Shown piece after piece: positions 7,611 to 16,527 of a stretch of 32,576 nucleotides of DNA (within the stretch, counting starts at the first letter, position 1; the number at the start of each line of letters is the position of its first letter). The stretch covers positions 1-32,576 of the forward strand of contig JBOFGX010000066.1 of the NCBI GenBank assembly GCA_051649345.1, read 5' to 3'. This stretch comes from Leadbetterella sp051649345. GTDB lineage: Bacteria > Bacteroidota > Bacteroidia > Cytophagales > Spirosomataceae. A model generated the notes under the pieces. It ran no database searches. It was given only the letters and a program-made list of their open reading frames with translations, and had not been told where the DNA came from. The translations under genes and the position numbers were made by a program.

Positions 7611-9128
7611 ATGGCAACTCGCAAAATTCAATCGGCCTTAATCTCTGTTTTTTATAAAGATGGTTTAGACGTAATCGTAAAAAAACTGCACGATCTCAAC
7701 GTAAAAATCTATTCTACAGGAGGTACTCAAACATTTATAGAAAATTTGGGCGTACCCGTAACGGCGGTTGAAGACCTTACGGCCTACCCTTCCATTTTTG
7801 GAGGTCGTGTAAAAACACTTCATCCCAAGATTTTTGGGGGTATTTTGCACAGAAGAGAAAATGCAGACGATGTGGCCACGGCTGCAAAATTTGAAATTCC
7901 CCCCATTGATCTAGTCATTGTAGACTTATATCCTTTTGAAGAAACCTTAGCTTCGGGAGCATCAGATGATGATATTATTGAAAAAATCGATATCGGTGGA
8001 ATTTCACTTATTCGTGGAGCTGCCAAAAATTACGAAGATGTTATCATCGTTTCCAACAGAGATCAGTACGGTAGTCTTTTCCAACTATTAAATGCTAAAA
8101 ACGGTGAAAGCTCAATCGAAGAGCGTAGAGAATATGCCAAACTTGCCTTTGCTACGAGTTCGCACTATGATTCGGCGATTCATGCCTATTTTGCAGGTAT
8201 GACCGAAGGTGGTAACTTCAGATCACAAAAGCAAACCCCCTTGCGATACGGTGAAAATCCGCATCAAGCAGCCAGTTTCTATGGAGATTTGGATGCTATG
8301 TTTGAGCAGCTACACGGTAAAGAATTGTCGTACAATAATCTCATGGATGTGGATGCATGCGTGCGTCTTATCGACGAGTTTGATACCACAACTTTCGTCA
8401 TCGTTAAGCACAATAATGCCTGTGGAGTCGCTTCTGCACCGACAGCAGTGCAAGCGTATAATCAGGCCTTGGCTTGCGATCCTGTATCTGCGTTTGGAGG
8501 AGTGATTATCACGAACGATACCGTAGACCTTGCCACTGCGGAAGAGCTCAATAAGTTGTTTTTTGAAATTTTGATAGCACCAGCGATCAATGAAGACGCT
8601 TTGACGGTTTTGAAACAGAAAAAAGATAGACGATTATTGATTCGTAAATCTGTAGAATTGTCCAAAAAACAATACAGAACGCTTTTAAACGGTGTTTTAG
8701 AGCAAGACAAAGATCTTTCAACTGAGAAAAAGGCTGACTTCAAAGTGGTTACACAAATGACTCCTACAGATGAGCAAGTGAGGGCTTTGGAGTTTGCATT
8801 AAAGGTATGCAAACACCTTAAATCCAACAATGTAGTTCTTGCAAAAGATGGTCAAATGTTGGCTTGTGGTGTAGGACAAACCAGTAGGGTAGATGCTCTC
8901 AAACAGGCTATCGATAAGGCGGCCGAGTTTGGGTTTGATCTGAACGGTGCCGTGATGGCTTCGGAAGCTTTCTTCCCGTTTCCAGACTGTGTAGAGATTG
9001 CTCATAAAGTAGGTATTCAAGCAGTAGTACAGCCAGGTGGGTCTATCAAAGATCAGCTATCGATAGATTATTGTAATACCAACGGTGTGGCCATGGTCAT
9101 GACTGGCGTACGTCATTTCTTACATTAA
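7611..9128 (+). CDS. purH: Bifunctional AICAR formyltransferase/IMP cyclohydrolase PurH
   Basis: PurH carries out the last two steps of de novo IMP synthesis: AICAR is formylated with 10-formyl-tetrahydrofolate and FAICAR is then cyclised to IMP, in the cytosol. The 505-residue product has normal length. The N-terminal MGS-like IMP cyclohydrolase domain shows STGGTQTF and FGGRVKTLHPKIFGG. The AICAR transformylase domain shows LRYGENPHQAA, the catalytic KHNNACG, SAFGGVI, and the C-terminal PGGSIKD and GVRHFLH. The open frame reaches a GTG at 7572, but a promoter box covers that codon and the ATG at 7611 (MATRKIQSALISV) aligns with family N-termini. It heads a probable two-gene operon with the oxygenase-like gene 11 bases downstream. 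Confidence 0.97.
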   Translation: MATRKIQSALISVFYKDGLDVIVKKLHDLNVKIYSTGGTQTFIENLGVPVTAVEDLTAYPSIFGGRVKTLHPKIFGGILHRRENADDVATAAKFEIPPIDLVIVDLYPFEETLASGASDDDIIEKIDIGGISLIRGAAKNYEDVIIVSNRDQYGSLFQLLNAKNGESSIEERREYAKLAFATSSHYDSAIHAYFAGMTEGGNFRSQKQTPLRYGENPHQAASFYGDLDAMFEQLHGKELSYNNLMDVDACVRLIDEFDTTTFVIVKHNNACGVASAPTAVQAYNQALACDPVSAFGGVIITNDTVDLATAEELNKLFFEILIAPAINEDALTVLKQKKDRRLLIRKSVELSKKQYRTLLNGVLEQDKDLSTEKKADFKVVTQMTPTDEQVRALEFALKVCKHLKSNNVVLAKDGQMLACGVGQTSRVDALKQAIDKAAEFGFDLNGAVMASEAFFPFPDCVEIAHKVGIQAVVQPGGSIKDQLSIDYCNTNGVAMVMTGVRHFLH

Positions 9129-9139
9129 TACAGATATTT

Positions 9140-10345
9140 TTGGAGAAACTAGGTAGGTTTTCTTTTCCTTCAGAGGGATTCTCGAAATATTGGCAATTGC
9201 CAAACGGAAAGCGTATGTTGAGTATGCTGTCCTCCGTTCCTACGGAAAAAGAAATCAGTAGTTTTTCTAAGTACTACGTACAGTCCGATACTGTAGCAGA
9301 TAGTATTGTTGAAACTGAGTTTATAAGTTATGGTTTTCGAAATGCGATGGCCTATATCCAGGACTTTTGGAAGAAACCTTCTCAAAACGAAGGATTTTCA
9401 GACTTATATCAATTGCTTTCGGATTGTTCAAAAGAACCCGATTGGTTAGACCATAAAAAGCTTAACAATGGGATACTTTTCTCCCAAAGAAGTGGAAATA
9501 TGGGCTTAATGGTCCTTAGAAACTATTGTTTGTTAGGAGGATATGAGTCTGCCGCTATCAACAAACCTTTGGTGTATACAGCTGAGTTGAAAAATATTGC
9601 GGTAAAACGAATAGCCGAAACCCTTACATTCTGGGTAGATGTCACCGAAACAGACGCTTTGAAGGTAGGGGAGAATGGATTTCAAGCCATATTGAAAACC
9701 CGATTTATACATTCTCATGCTCGGTATCAAATCCTAAAATCAGGTACTTGGAAAACCGAAGAATGGGGTTTGCCGATCAATTCTCTAGATATGATGGCCA
9801 CCAACCTGGGATTTTCATTGGTTTTCTTGGATGGACTACGCATGTTGAATCTTCAGCCATCTCAAGAAGAAGTAGAGGGATTGTTCCACTTATGGAAATA
9901 TTTAGGCCATTTACAAGGAATTCCGATGGAACTTTTACCCGATACCGAGGAGGAAGCAATTCGATTGCTCTATATCTGGACGCTCAATCAACCTTCTGGT
10001 GATAAAGATTCTTTGGCATTGGCTCAGTCATTGATCAATCTACCTTGGCACATGAGTTCCATAGGTGGGAGGTTCAACAAATGGGCTTTATATACTGCAA
10101 ATCTCGCATTTATGAATTTCTTTTTGACTCAAAATGCCTTGGATTCTATGCAAGTCCCGTCCTCGGGCTGGAAATGGGTACCGATATTGATTTCCAAATT
10201 GAATGCTCGATTTTTGAACCCGTTTAAGTCAGATGAAAGGTATTCCAAGTTTGTTCAAAAGGGCAGAACCGAACACGAAAAGGCTCGTTATCTATCGGGT
10301 TTGGAGCTTGATGCTAAGTCTCTATTTTCTAATTTAAGGAAGTGA
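9140..10345 (+). CDS. MpaB/rubber-oxygenase-like (DUF2236) protein
   Basis: A 401-residue protein with features of the MpaB/Lcp family of b-type heme oxygenases, which includes latex-clearing protein and fungal MpaB. The relevant region has the charged RIAETLTFW helix (about 157-165), KTRFIHSHARYQI (186-198) with the expected Arg and the heme-ligand candidate His193 in the HAxxR pattern, then EWGLPINSLDM (208-218) and HLQGIPMELLPDTEEEA. The start is uncertain: TTG at 9140 gives the full frame right after purH, while ATG at 9215 (residue 26) is an alternative. No signal peptide or clear membrane anchor is seen. The close spacing to purH suggests co-transcription, but no functional link is obvious. 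Substrate unknown. Confidence 0.68.
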   Translation: MEKLGRFSFPSEGFSKYWQLPNGKRMLSMLSSVPTEKEISSFSKYYVQSDTVADSIVETEFISYGFRNAMAYIQDFWKKPSQNEGFSDLYQLLSDCSKEPDWLDHKKLNNGILFSQRSGNMGLMVLRNYCLLGGYESAAINKPLVYTAELKNIAVKRIAETLTFWVDVTETDALKVGENGFQAILKTRFIHSHARYQILKSGTWKTEEWGLPINSLDMMATNLGFSLVFLDGLRMLNLQPSQEEVEGLFHLWKYLGHLQGIPMELLPDTEEEAIRLLYIWTLNQPSGDKDSLALAQSLINLPWHMSSIGGRFNKWALYTANLAFMNFFLTQNALDSMQVPSSGWKWVPILISKLNARFLNPFKSDERYSKFVQKGRTEHEKARYLSGLELDAKSLFSNLRK

Positions 10346-10429
10346 TATTTGTCAAAACATTTGTATGTGCAAACTAATGAAAAAATGATATAAAAGTTTA
10401 TATTTATATAAGCCAATTACACGGATATG

Positions 10430-10465
10430 GTTCTTTTAGATGTTAGAACTTTATTTGTTTTTTAT
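10430..10465 (+). terminator. Weak candidate terminator after the oxygenase-like gene
   Basis: A 5-bp stem GTTCT/AGAAC (10430-10434 with 10445-10449) around a 10-base loop is followed by a T-rich run (TTTATTTGTTTTTTATTT). The short stem makes it weak, but position and direction suit the end of the purH-oxygenase unit, 85 bases after the stop codon and next to a convergent gene. Confidence 0.35.
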
Positions 10466-11080
10466 TTAAAGTAAGTTTATTTCTCGAATTAAATTTTGCC
10501 TTGCAGCAATTTCAAATTTATCATAAAAATGATGGGTCTTGAAAATTCTATCCATAGCTAAAAAGTAATTCAACACTTTTTTGCGGCCAGGATTATACAT
10601 AAAGTCGGGATAGATGGCGTATTCCTTTCTAATATTTTTGATATACATGGAATATAGGTCCCATGATTGTCCTAGAACTGAAAGATCTGCGTCCGTAAAA
10701 TAGTTGGTATCTTGGCAGCTTGACTCTTGATGGGATTTTGTGGCTACAATTTGTAGTTTACATTGATGTATTTTATGAATAGAAACGCCTAATTTTGATA
10801 ACCGTTCTTCAGCAAATTGTGCACTTTTTTCTTCGTTGTCAGATTTTAAAACATTGTAGACTACATCATGATAAAAGAGGGTAAATAGGACTGTCTCCCA
10901 ATCGTGAATTTTATCCTTCACTTCTTCCAGTTGTGACAATACACCAGAAAGATGTTCTAATGTGTGATAATGTCTTCTTTTATGGGAATATTTTGTCTCT
11001 ATTTCAAACCATAAATCATCAATTATGCGGGTATTATCCGCAAAATGTCTTAAAAGTAAAACAAATGTATCCTTCAACAT
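10466..11080 (-). CDS. HD-superfamily metal-dependent phosphohydrolase (COG4339-like)
   Basis: A 204-residue soluble protein with the metal-site pattern of HD-domain hydrolases: H37-x-H39 in RRHYHTLEHL, the H71-D72 pair in LFYHDVVYN, then DNEEKSAQFA and a later DADLSVLG that supplies the last metal-binding Asp. This order (YHTxxH, FHDxVY, EExSA, DxDLxxLG) is typical of the predicted metal-dependent phosphohydrolases of COG4339. Substrates of this subgroup are not established, so none is proposed. It follows the YiaA-like gene on the same strand with a 91-base gap that contains a small perfect hairpin. Family call is fairly sure, chemistry inferred. Confidence 0.82.
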   Translation of the reverse strand: MLKDTFVLLLRHFADNTRIIDDLWFEIETKYSHKRRHYHTLEHLSGVLSQLEEVKDKIHDWETVLFTLFYHDVVYNVLKSDNEEKSAQFAEERLSKLGVSIHKIHQCKLQIVATKSHQESSCQDTNYFTDADLSVLGQSWDLYSMYIKNIRKEYAIYPDFMYNPGRKKVLNYFLAMDRIFKTHHFYDKFEIAARQNLIREINLL

Positions 11081-11097
11081 AGGTAATGTTTCAATGG

Positions 11098-11112
11098 GTA
11101 GCTTTGAGCTAC
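11098..11112. repeat. Perfect short hairpin between YiaA-like and HD genes
   Basis: GTAGCT and AGCTAC form a perfect 6-bp inverted repeat with a 3-base loop (TTG), just upstream of the HD gene start. There is no T tract on either side, so it does not look like an intrinsic terminator. It could be a protein-binding site or an mRNA 5'-end hairpin. Confidence 0.4.
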
Positions 11113-11171
11113 AATTTCAACAGAAATTTTCATTACAAATACCCGTATCTTTCAAAGAAAAGGGATACTCT

Positions 11172-11570
11172 TTATTCAGGTTTGTTTGCTGATAGATTAT
11201 CCCTTGTATTTTTTTGAACGGCAATAGCTCCAAATAAACCCAAAAGAAACGCAAACGCGTAAAAACCTTTTTCACTTGGTAATAAGGTGGCATTCCAAAG
11301 CCCTACAGCAAGTAAACATATTGATAGAATGGTACCAAACCAGCATATACCATAATAAAGATCTGTGACGGGAATTCCCTCAATTCTATCTCTCACACTT
11401 TTTTGGAGAGACACTACAGCAAAGAGTCCAAACATAAGAATGGTGAAGTAGTATCCTTTTTCGTTTAGGGGCATACTAGCTCTCCAAAGTCCGATTAAAT
11501 ATCCAAGCATACCTGTTCCTAATGCTATCCAAGAAGCAGCTATAAATGCTCCAGAGGTTTTTTGTGTCAT
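11172..11570 (-). CDS. yiaA: YiaA/YiaB-like inner-membrane protein with duplicated two-helix domain
   Basis: A 132-residue integral membrane protein with four hydrophobic helices. It is built from two copies of the YiaAB two-helix unit: the first contains GLWRASMPLNEKGYYF, then FGLFAVVSLQKSVRD; the second GLWNATLLPSEKGFYAF, then LLGLFGAIAVQKNTRD. The matching pattern GLWxAxxxxxEKGxY...GLFxxxxxQKxxRD makes the duplication plain. E. coli YiaA has the same arrangement and no firmly known function. It lies 14 bases downstream of the DUF2459 gene on the same strand, so the two are probably co-transcribed. Confidence 0.85.
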   Translation of the reverse strand: MTQKTSGAFIAASWIALGTGMLGYLIGLWRASMPLNEKGYYFTILMFGLFAVVSLQKSVRDRIEGIPVTDLYYGICWFGTILSICLLAVGLWNATLLPSEKGFYAFAFLLGLFGAIAVQKNTRDNLSANKPE

Positions 11571-11584
11571 TTTTGTATCAATTT

Positions 11585-12265
11585 TTATTTATAATGTAAG
11601 AATATTCCTGTATCTGTTGGAGTCCAAAAAGCACACTTTTGTCCACAAGACTTCAAGCCATTGTTTGCCCATGTATTACAAGTATGAAACAAACTGTAGC
11701 TTCCATTCGCCTCATAAAAAGCGTCGGTTTTGCCATAATTAGCATCTGTATTAATATAGATTGCATTACCATCAGTATCTTTTTGAAAACTATTTTCAAT
11801 ATACTCTATCAATTGAGCGTATTGATTTTTACTGATATCGATTTTTTTGCAATCTACGTTCTCTTTTATCGCCTTAAAATAAGTAGCATGAATGGCCGTA
11901 GTACTTAAGCCTGTTGCTGCTTTGAAAGCGACAGAGGTTTTCAGATCTGCCCAAGTTGGAGTTTCTAGATAAAAACCTTTATCTCCCCATCCCAGACCAA
12001 GATAGGTATATAATGTATCTTTTGAGCTTGTATTTTCAAATTTGACGAGCTTACTCCAATCTTTTTGATTGTTTCTAACCGGTACAACTATATCTGTATG
12101 TACACCATTGGTTTTTATGAAGATAGAGACTTCGTCTTTCTCATTACTATTATTGTTTACGGCGATTTTAGGTAATAAATACGCAGATAATAAATAGATC
12201 AATATAAAAGAAAAAAACACCAAAGTGAGGATTCTAAGGTATTTAAATACACGTTTTATGGGCAT
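11585..12265 (-). CDS. DUF2459/TIGR02117-family membrane-anchored protein
   Basis: A 226-residue protein with one N-terminal membrane anchor (about residues 11-33) and a periplasmic domain of the DUF2459/TIGR02117 family. Family-like segments are IKTNGVHTDIVVPV (about 50-63), YLGLGWGDKGFYLETPTWADL, GLSTTAIHATYF and, near the C-terminus, SYSLFHTCNTWANNGLKSCG. The early His (NGVHTD) and the later Cys-Asn (TCNTW) resemble a papain-like Cys/His arrangement, so an enzymatic role is conceivable, but that is inference. First gene of a probable pair with the YiaA-like gene. No promoter matching the phylum consensus was evident upstream. Confidence 0.78.
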   Translation of the reverse strand: MPIKRVFKYLRILTLVFFSFILIYLLSAYLLPKIAVNNNSNEKDEVSIFIKTNGVHTDIVVPVRNNQKDWSKLVKFENTSSKDTLYTYLGLGWGDKGFYLETPTWADLKTSVAFKAATGLSTTAIHATYFKAIKENVDCKKIDISKNQYAQLIEYIENSFQKDTDGNAIYINTDANYGKTDAFYEANGSYSLFHTCNTWANNGLKSCGQKCAFWTPTDTGIFLHYK

Positions 12266-12431
12266 TTAATTTTGAGGTGGTTTAAATTGGGAGATATGTA
12301 TTGTTTAATTTGATAATAAATATACAAATCATGTAAAAAGAATGGTAAAATATTTTATAAAATTATAGTTTCAAGCTCCTTATACTATTTGGAAAATCAA
12401 AGTAGGCAAACGATATGTTTTACTCTATGGC

Positions 12432-13448
12432 TTATCTTTTTGGAACGAACCTCAAATCTAATACTACTTCATACTTGTTAAAACTAGCAAAACATCCAAG
12501 ACCACCTTTTACGTTTGAATAGACAGGAATAGGCTCAGAAAATGGATTGTTGGATGCTTCAAAATGATCCGATAAAGATGTTTGGTAATCATAAAACTCC
12601 TTGGATATAGTAGAAAGCTGAACCAAAAGTTTGTTTACTGAGGCAATAGTTATTTGTCGGGCATTGTATTTATCTGGATTAACATCGAAGTTAATTTCAC
12701 CGATAGGACTTAAAAATACGTCTCCATCGAAACCTTTATCAGAGTAATAATTGCCTTTTCTATTGAAGCTATCACCTATCCAATTGAAATAAGAATACTC
12801 AGGAACCTTCAAGGTATCCTCTTTGCCATTCTTTGATTTAATTATTTGTAATGTAAATGTCATTTCACCCCATATCTTATAAAAATTAGGCTCAAATCCT
12901 TTATCTATCCAATAAAATTTAGCGTTGTACCCAACATTTTCATATTCACCATTTGCAAGTTTTGTTTCATACTGATTAACTTTTAGATCCTCCATTACAG
13001 CTCGATACTTCGGAACTGTCGTTTCAGCCTCTGCTTGTAAATTGCCAGACTTAACGGTAAGCTTGTACGTTTTACCCGATGACACTTGAATATCTCTTTG
13101 GCTGATTGTATAGTATTGATTCGTAGGATTATACTTTAATGTAACCTGTTTATTGTCGCTTGAAAGTGTAACGATAGCATCTGTAACATTGTTAGGCGTC
13201 ACATAAACAAGAACAGAATCTTTGAGATTGGGATCATATACATTTTTATAAATAATTTGTCTTTCTGAATTAATAGGAATAGATTTTGTGACTTTTACAT
13301 ATATTTCACGGTCAAAAGGCGAAATAAAAGAATTGACCACTAGTTTTTCTCGTATATTCTCGAATTTGCTTATGTCGACATTATCTACGATAGTCTCGCA
13401 TCCCCACAGAATTAAAGAAAAGACTAATAGTAGTACCTTTTTCATCAA
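12432..13448 (-). CDS. DUF4249-family lipoprotein, partner of a TonB-dependent receptor
   Basis: A 338-residue predicted lipoprotein: hydrophobic signal with lipobox-like LILWGC (Cys17) and then a beta-rich body. DUF4249 proteins are found almost only in Bacteroidota, typically directly after a TonB-dependent receptor gene, as here, where the start overlaps the receptor stop by 4 bases. Recognisable features are VNSFISPFDREIYVKV near the N-terminus, an immunoglobulin-like segment (YTISQRDIQVSSGKTYKLTV) and a C-terminal GGLGCFASFNKYEVVL, where many family members have a similar GxGxF pattern. Likely a surface or periplasmic accessory of the receptor; ligand unknown. Confidence 0.85.
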   Translation of the reverse strand: MMKKVLLLVFSLILWGCETIVDNVDISKFENIREKLVVNSFISPFDREIYVKVTKSIPINSERQIIYKNVYDPNLKDSVLVYVTPNNVTDAIVTLSSDNKQVTLKYNPTNQYYTISQRDIQVSSGKTYKLTVKSGNLQAEAETTVPKYRAVMEDLKVNQYETKLANGEYENVGYNAKFYWIDKGFEPNFYKIWGEMTFTLQIIKSKNGKEDTLKVPEYSYFNWIGDSFNRKGNYYSDKGFDGDVFLSPIGEINFDVNPDKYNARQITIASVNKLLVQLSTISKEFYDYQTSLSDHFEASNNPFSEPIPVYSNVKGGLGCFASFNKYEVVLDLRFVPKR

Positions 13449-15853
13449 AATTTAAAATTATAGGTTGCTGACGGAATAATGGGAAACAAAGAATACCTTT
13501 TCATCACGATTTTTGAGGTATTATTGGATGGAATAGAGCCCCTATTTCCAAATATAGAAATGTTGTTTTCGGGACCTACAGTATAAAAAAATGGATTTTT
13601 TCGGTTGTAGGCATTATAAATACTAAAATCCCAAATTCTCGTATGCCTTCTTTTCTTCTTACTAAGCTGTACTCCTACATCCAGTCTATGGTAAGGTTCT
13701 GTTCTAAAACCATTTTTACCTGAATACTCATTTACAATGAAATCACGCCAACCTGCAGCATCTTGCTCTTGAACGCCACTATTCCTACGAATATTGCTAT
13801 TTTGTGTGGTATATTCTGATATGGGCACAGTCATAGCGTTTCCCGTTCCATATACCCAGGTTCCAGAAATAGTTATTCGTTTATTAAGTTCATATACACA
13901 TACAATTGAGGCATCATGTCTGCGGTCATATTTAGGATAAAAGGATTCTCCAAAATTTAGTTTATCAAACTGCCATTCTGTTTTGGACCATGTATATCCT
14001 ATCCAACCGCTGACTCTACCTAGCTTTTTTTGCAACAACAACTCTAATCCATAGCTGTATCCTTGTCCAAAAGTTACTTTATCCTCCCATGAAGAGTTGG
14101 GGTCTGGATCTAACGTATTAAGATCCAAAAAGCTAGCTCCTTCTTTGTAGTTTACGAGATTGTTCATGGTTTTGTAATAGCCTTCTACCATAAAAATAAG
14201 ACCTGTATTTATATCATGAGCTATTCCAGTGGCCCACTGCTGCGATCTTTGTGGCTTTACGTGACTAGTAGAAGGCACCCAAAGGTCTGTAGGTAAGCCT
14301 AAGCCTGTATTGGAAAGTAAATGGACGTATTGATTCATAACGGCAAATGAGCCCTTAATAGCCCACTTTGGAGCAAGGGCGAATGAGGCCGTAATTCTGG
14401 GTTCTGGAAAAAAGTAAAATGTACTATCTGCTTGATAAATACTCGCCCTTATACCTATATTCACTTTGATTCGGGTGTTTGGTTGCCAATTATCTTCCAT
14501 ATAAATTCCCGTTTCTAAAGCATTGTATTTTTTTTGTCCTGATTGATTAAAAAGATCGGAGGTAATGACGGTGGCCTCTGGGGTAAACTTGTGCCTAGTT
14601 ATTAAAATACCTGATTTAATCGTATGCTTGGCAGTGGGATACCAATCTAAATCATGTTTTAGAGAAAAATCTCGTATTCCGGAAAAGTAAGAGATTTTCA
14701 AATTATCTACATTCAAGCTACTGTCCGTACTCCCTTCTTCTCCATTTATTTTGAATTTATAATCACTGACTATAAATGAAGTATTTGAGAATAATTTTTG
14801 GTTATAAATATGGTTCCAACGCAATGTTAGGGTATTGTTCCCCCAATCGATACTATTTTCGAACAGACGGCTTGGTGTCTCGAAATTGATGTTGAAATCA
14901 TCCCGACCTTTATATGTACTTATATATAATGTGTTTTTAGAATTGATATCATGGCTGATTTTCGCATTAAGGTCGTAGAAATAATATCCTCCAGTTACTT
15001 TGGTTGATTCTGTTTTGTTGCGATGATTCAAAAACGGTTTGGCCAATAGATCTTGGTAGGTTCTTCTTCCTGAAACAATAAAGGAAGTTTTGCTTGAGAT
15101 TGGACCTTCTAAAACCAGTCTAGAGGAAATCAATCCTACACCTCCTTCACCGTGAAATCCTTTTCTATTGCCATCTTTCATGTTTATATCAATCACAGAA
15201 GACAATCGTCCTCCATAGCGAGCAGGAAAGCCTCCTTTTGTTAATTCAACACTTTTTACGGCATCCCCATTAAAAGTTGAAAAAAAACCAAATAAATGGC
15301 TCGCATTATAAATAACAGCATCATCCACGATGATTAAATTTTGATCTGGGCCACCTCCTCTGACGTATAAACCTGACTGCCCTTCAGAAGCCTTTTGCAC
15401 TCCAGGCATAAGTTGTAAAGCTTTTAGGATATCCTTTTCGCCCATCAAAGTAGGAAGTTTTTTGATCTGAGAGATTGGAATATCCACCTTACTCATGAGT
15501 GGTGTTTGTGTGACTTTTGCTCTTTCTAGTTTGGTAGTGATGATAACCTCTTCTAGCTCATTGCTTGGGGTAAGTTCAAATTCTAGCTTCTGGTCTATTT
15601 TTTTGAAAATAGGTATGACTAGAGTATTGTATCCTACATATGAAATCTTTAATGTTATGGAATCTTGGGGCTGGATTGTAAGCGAAAAAAAACCAAATGT
15701 ATTTGTTGTCGTATTTTTATTGCCAAAGCTAATATTCACTCCCATCAGTCTTTCTTGTGTATCTTTTTCTTTTATTATACCACTAATGGTCACGGGTTTT
15801 TGAGCAAACACGCTTGAGCACAAAAAGTAAAAAAACACGTAAATTTTATTCAT
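13445..15853 (-). CDS. TonB-dependent outer-membrane receptor with CarboxypepD_reg-like domain
   Basis: Outer-membrane receptor of 802 residues for energy-dependent uptake of a ligand. A signal peptide (ending SVFAQ, residue 18) is followed by a CarboxypepD_reg-like beta-sandwich (about 22-100: VTISGIIKEKDTQERLMGVN, GFFSL, ISYVGYN). Next comes the plug (about 115-230: KALQLMPGVQ, GLYVRGGGPDQNLIIVDD, GGFPARYGGRLSS), then a beta-barrel ending in the aromatic C-terminus YNFKF typical for BAM recognition. It is shorter than SusC proteins and lacks the SusC signature and a SusD neighbour. The partner is the DUF4249 lipoprotein, which overlaps its 3' end. The ligand cannot be told from sequence. 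Confidence 0.93.
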   Translation of the reverse strand: MNKIYVFFYFLCSSVFAQKPVTISGIIKEKDTQERLMGVNISFGNKNTTTNTFGFFSLTIQPQDSITLKISYVGYNTLVIPIFKKIDQKLEFELTPSNELEEVIITTKLERAKVTQTPLMSKVDIPISQIKKLPTLMGEKDILKALQLMPGVQKASEGQSGLYVRGGGPDQNLIIVDDAVIYNASHLFGFFSTFNGDAVKSVELTKGGFPARYGGRLSSVIDINMKDGNRKGFHGEGGVGLISSRLVLEGPISSKTSFIVSGRRTYQDLLAKPFLNHRNKTESTKVTGGYYFYDLNAKISHDINSKNTLYISTYKGRDDFNINFETPSRLFENSIDWGNNTLTLRWNHIYNQKLFSNTSFIVSDYKFKINGEEGSTDSSLNVDNLKISYFSGIRDFSLKHDLDWYPTAKHTIKSGILITRHKFTPEATVITSDLFNQSGQKKYNALETGIYMEDNWQPNTRIKVNIGIRASIYQADSTFYFFPEPRITASFALAPKWAIKGSFAVMNQYVHLLSNTGLGLPTDLWVPSTSHVKPQRSQQWATGIAHDINTGLIFMVEGYYKTMNNLVNYKEGASFLDLNTLDPDPNSSWEDKVTFGQGYSYGLELLLQKKLGRVSGWIGYTWSKTEWQFDKLNFGESFYPKYDRRHDASIVCVYELNKRITISGTWVYGTGNAMTVPISEYTTQNSNIRRNSGVQEQDAAGWRDFIVNEYSGKNGFRTEPYHRLDVGVQLSKKKRRHTRIWDFSIYNAYNRKNPFFYTVGPENNISIFGNRGSIPSNNTSKIVMKRYSLFPIIPSATYNFKF

Positions 15854-15896
15854 TTTTTAATTGGAATAAATCATAAACGAAGCTTAATTTTATGTA

Positions 15897-16424
15897 TTAG
15901 AATCCAAATGTAAGATTAATTGCTTGGGTAAAAGAAGCCCCAGTATCATTACCAAATCGTACCAAATTGACTAAGTTGAAATTAATTGGGTGTCCTTTTG
16001 GTTTAGCCATAGTTTTTGTAATAATAAGAGTAGGTCCAAATCTCCCACTAGTTTCAAAACCCAATCGAGGTGTGACTATCCAATCTTTTTTAAAGATAAA
16101 GCTAACGCCAGGGTGCAGCATAAGATTATTCATTTTCGTAATACCTTTTTCGTGTCGTATAAAACCAACTATTTCAAGGTTATAGGCATAACGTTTAGCC
16201 TTTTTTATTATTACAGCTGTTGTAATCCCCATTTGATAATAATCCCTGAAATTAGGAGTGACTTCAGCTTTTTGAACAGTATATAATGGGTGTACTATCC
16301 CAATATAACTAGAAATTTTTGTTTCCGAGGGTATTTGGCAATAAGATTTTTGAAGCATAAAGCAGAGGACAATAATAAATGATACCTTTTTCGAAACGAA
16401 CATCCAAATAGTAATTTTAATCAT
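15897..16424 (-). CDS. Predicted secreted/outer-membrane protein, family not recognised
   Basis: A 175-residue protein with an N-terminal hydrophobic signal (about residues 10-28) and a likely cleavage near SYCQ. The methionine at residue 8 is an alternative start that would give a tidier signal. The remainder alternates polar and hydrophobic residues in strand-like stretches (YYQMGITTAVIIKK, NLEIVGFIRHE, WIVTPRLGFETSGRFG) and ends with FTQAINLTFGF, where a terminal Phe is common for outer-membrane beta-barrels. This suggests a small barrel, but no named family was identified. It lies 43 bases upstream of the TonB receptor on the same strand and is separated from the VWA gene by a terminator, so it probably heads the receptor operon. 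Confidence 0.6.
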   Translation of the reverse strand: MIKITIWMFVSKKVSFIIVLCFMLQKSYCQIPSETKISSYIGIVHPLYTVQKAEVTPNFRDYYQMGITTAVIIKKAKRYAYNLEIVGFIRHEKGITKMNNLMLHPGVSFIFKKDWIVTPRLGFETSGRFGPTLIITKTMAKPKGHPINFNLVNLVRFGNDTGASFTQAINLTFGF

Positions 16425-16470
16425 AACATTGTAGAGTTCAAAAATGATTTTTATTTTTTAAAATCTTACA

Positions 16471-16498
16471 AAAAAAATACCCCAAAATCATGGGGCAT
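16471..16498 (-). terminator. Intrinsic terminator after the VWA gene
   Basis: On the minus strand GCCCC (16492-16496) and GGGGT (16479-16483) pair around an 8-base loop, and the 3' arm is followed by a run of eight T. It lies 30 bases downstream of the VWA-protein stop and before the next minus-strand gene, so it separates the two units. Confidence 0.7.
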
Positions 16499-16527
16499 TT
16501 TCGAGTTTACCTTACCTCATCTGACCG

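Noticed and set aside
8462..8830. Minus-strand frame of 122 codons within purH
   Set aside because: Antisense shadow of a conserved purH region; no recognisable protein.
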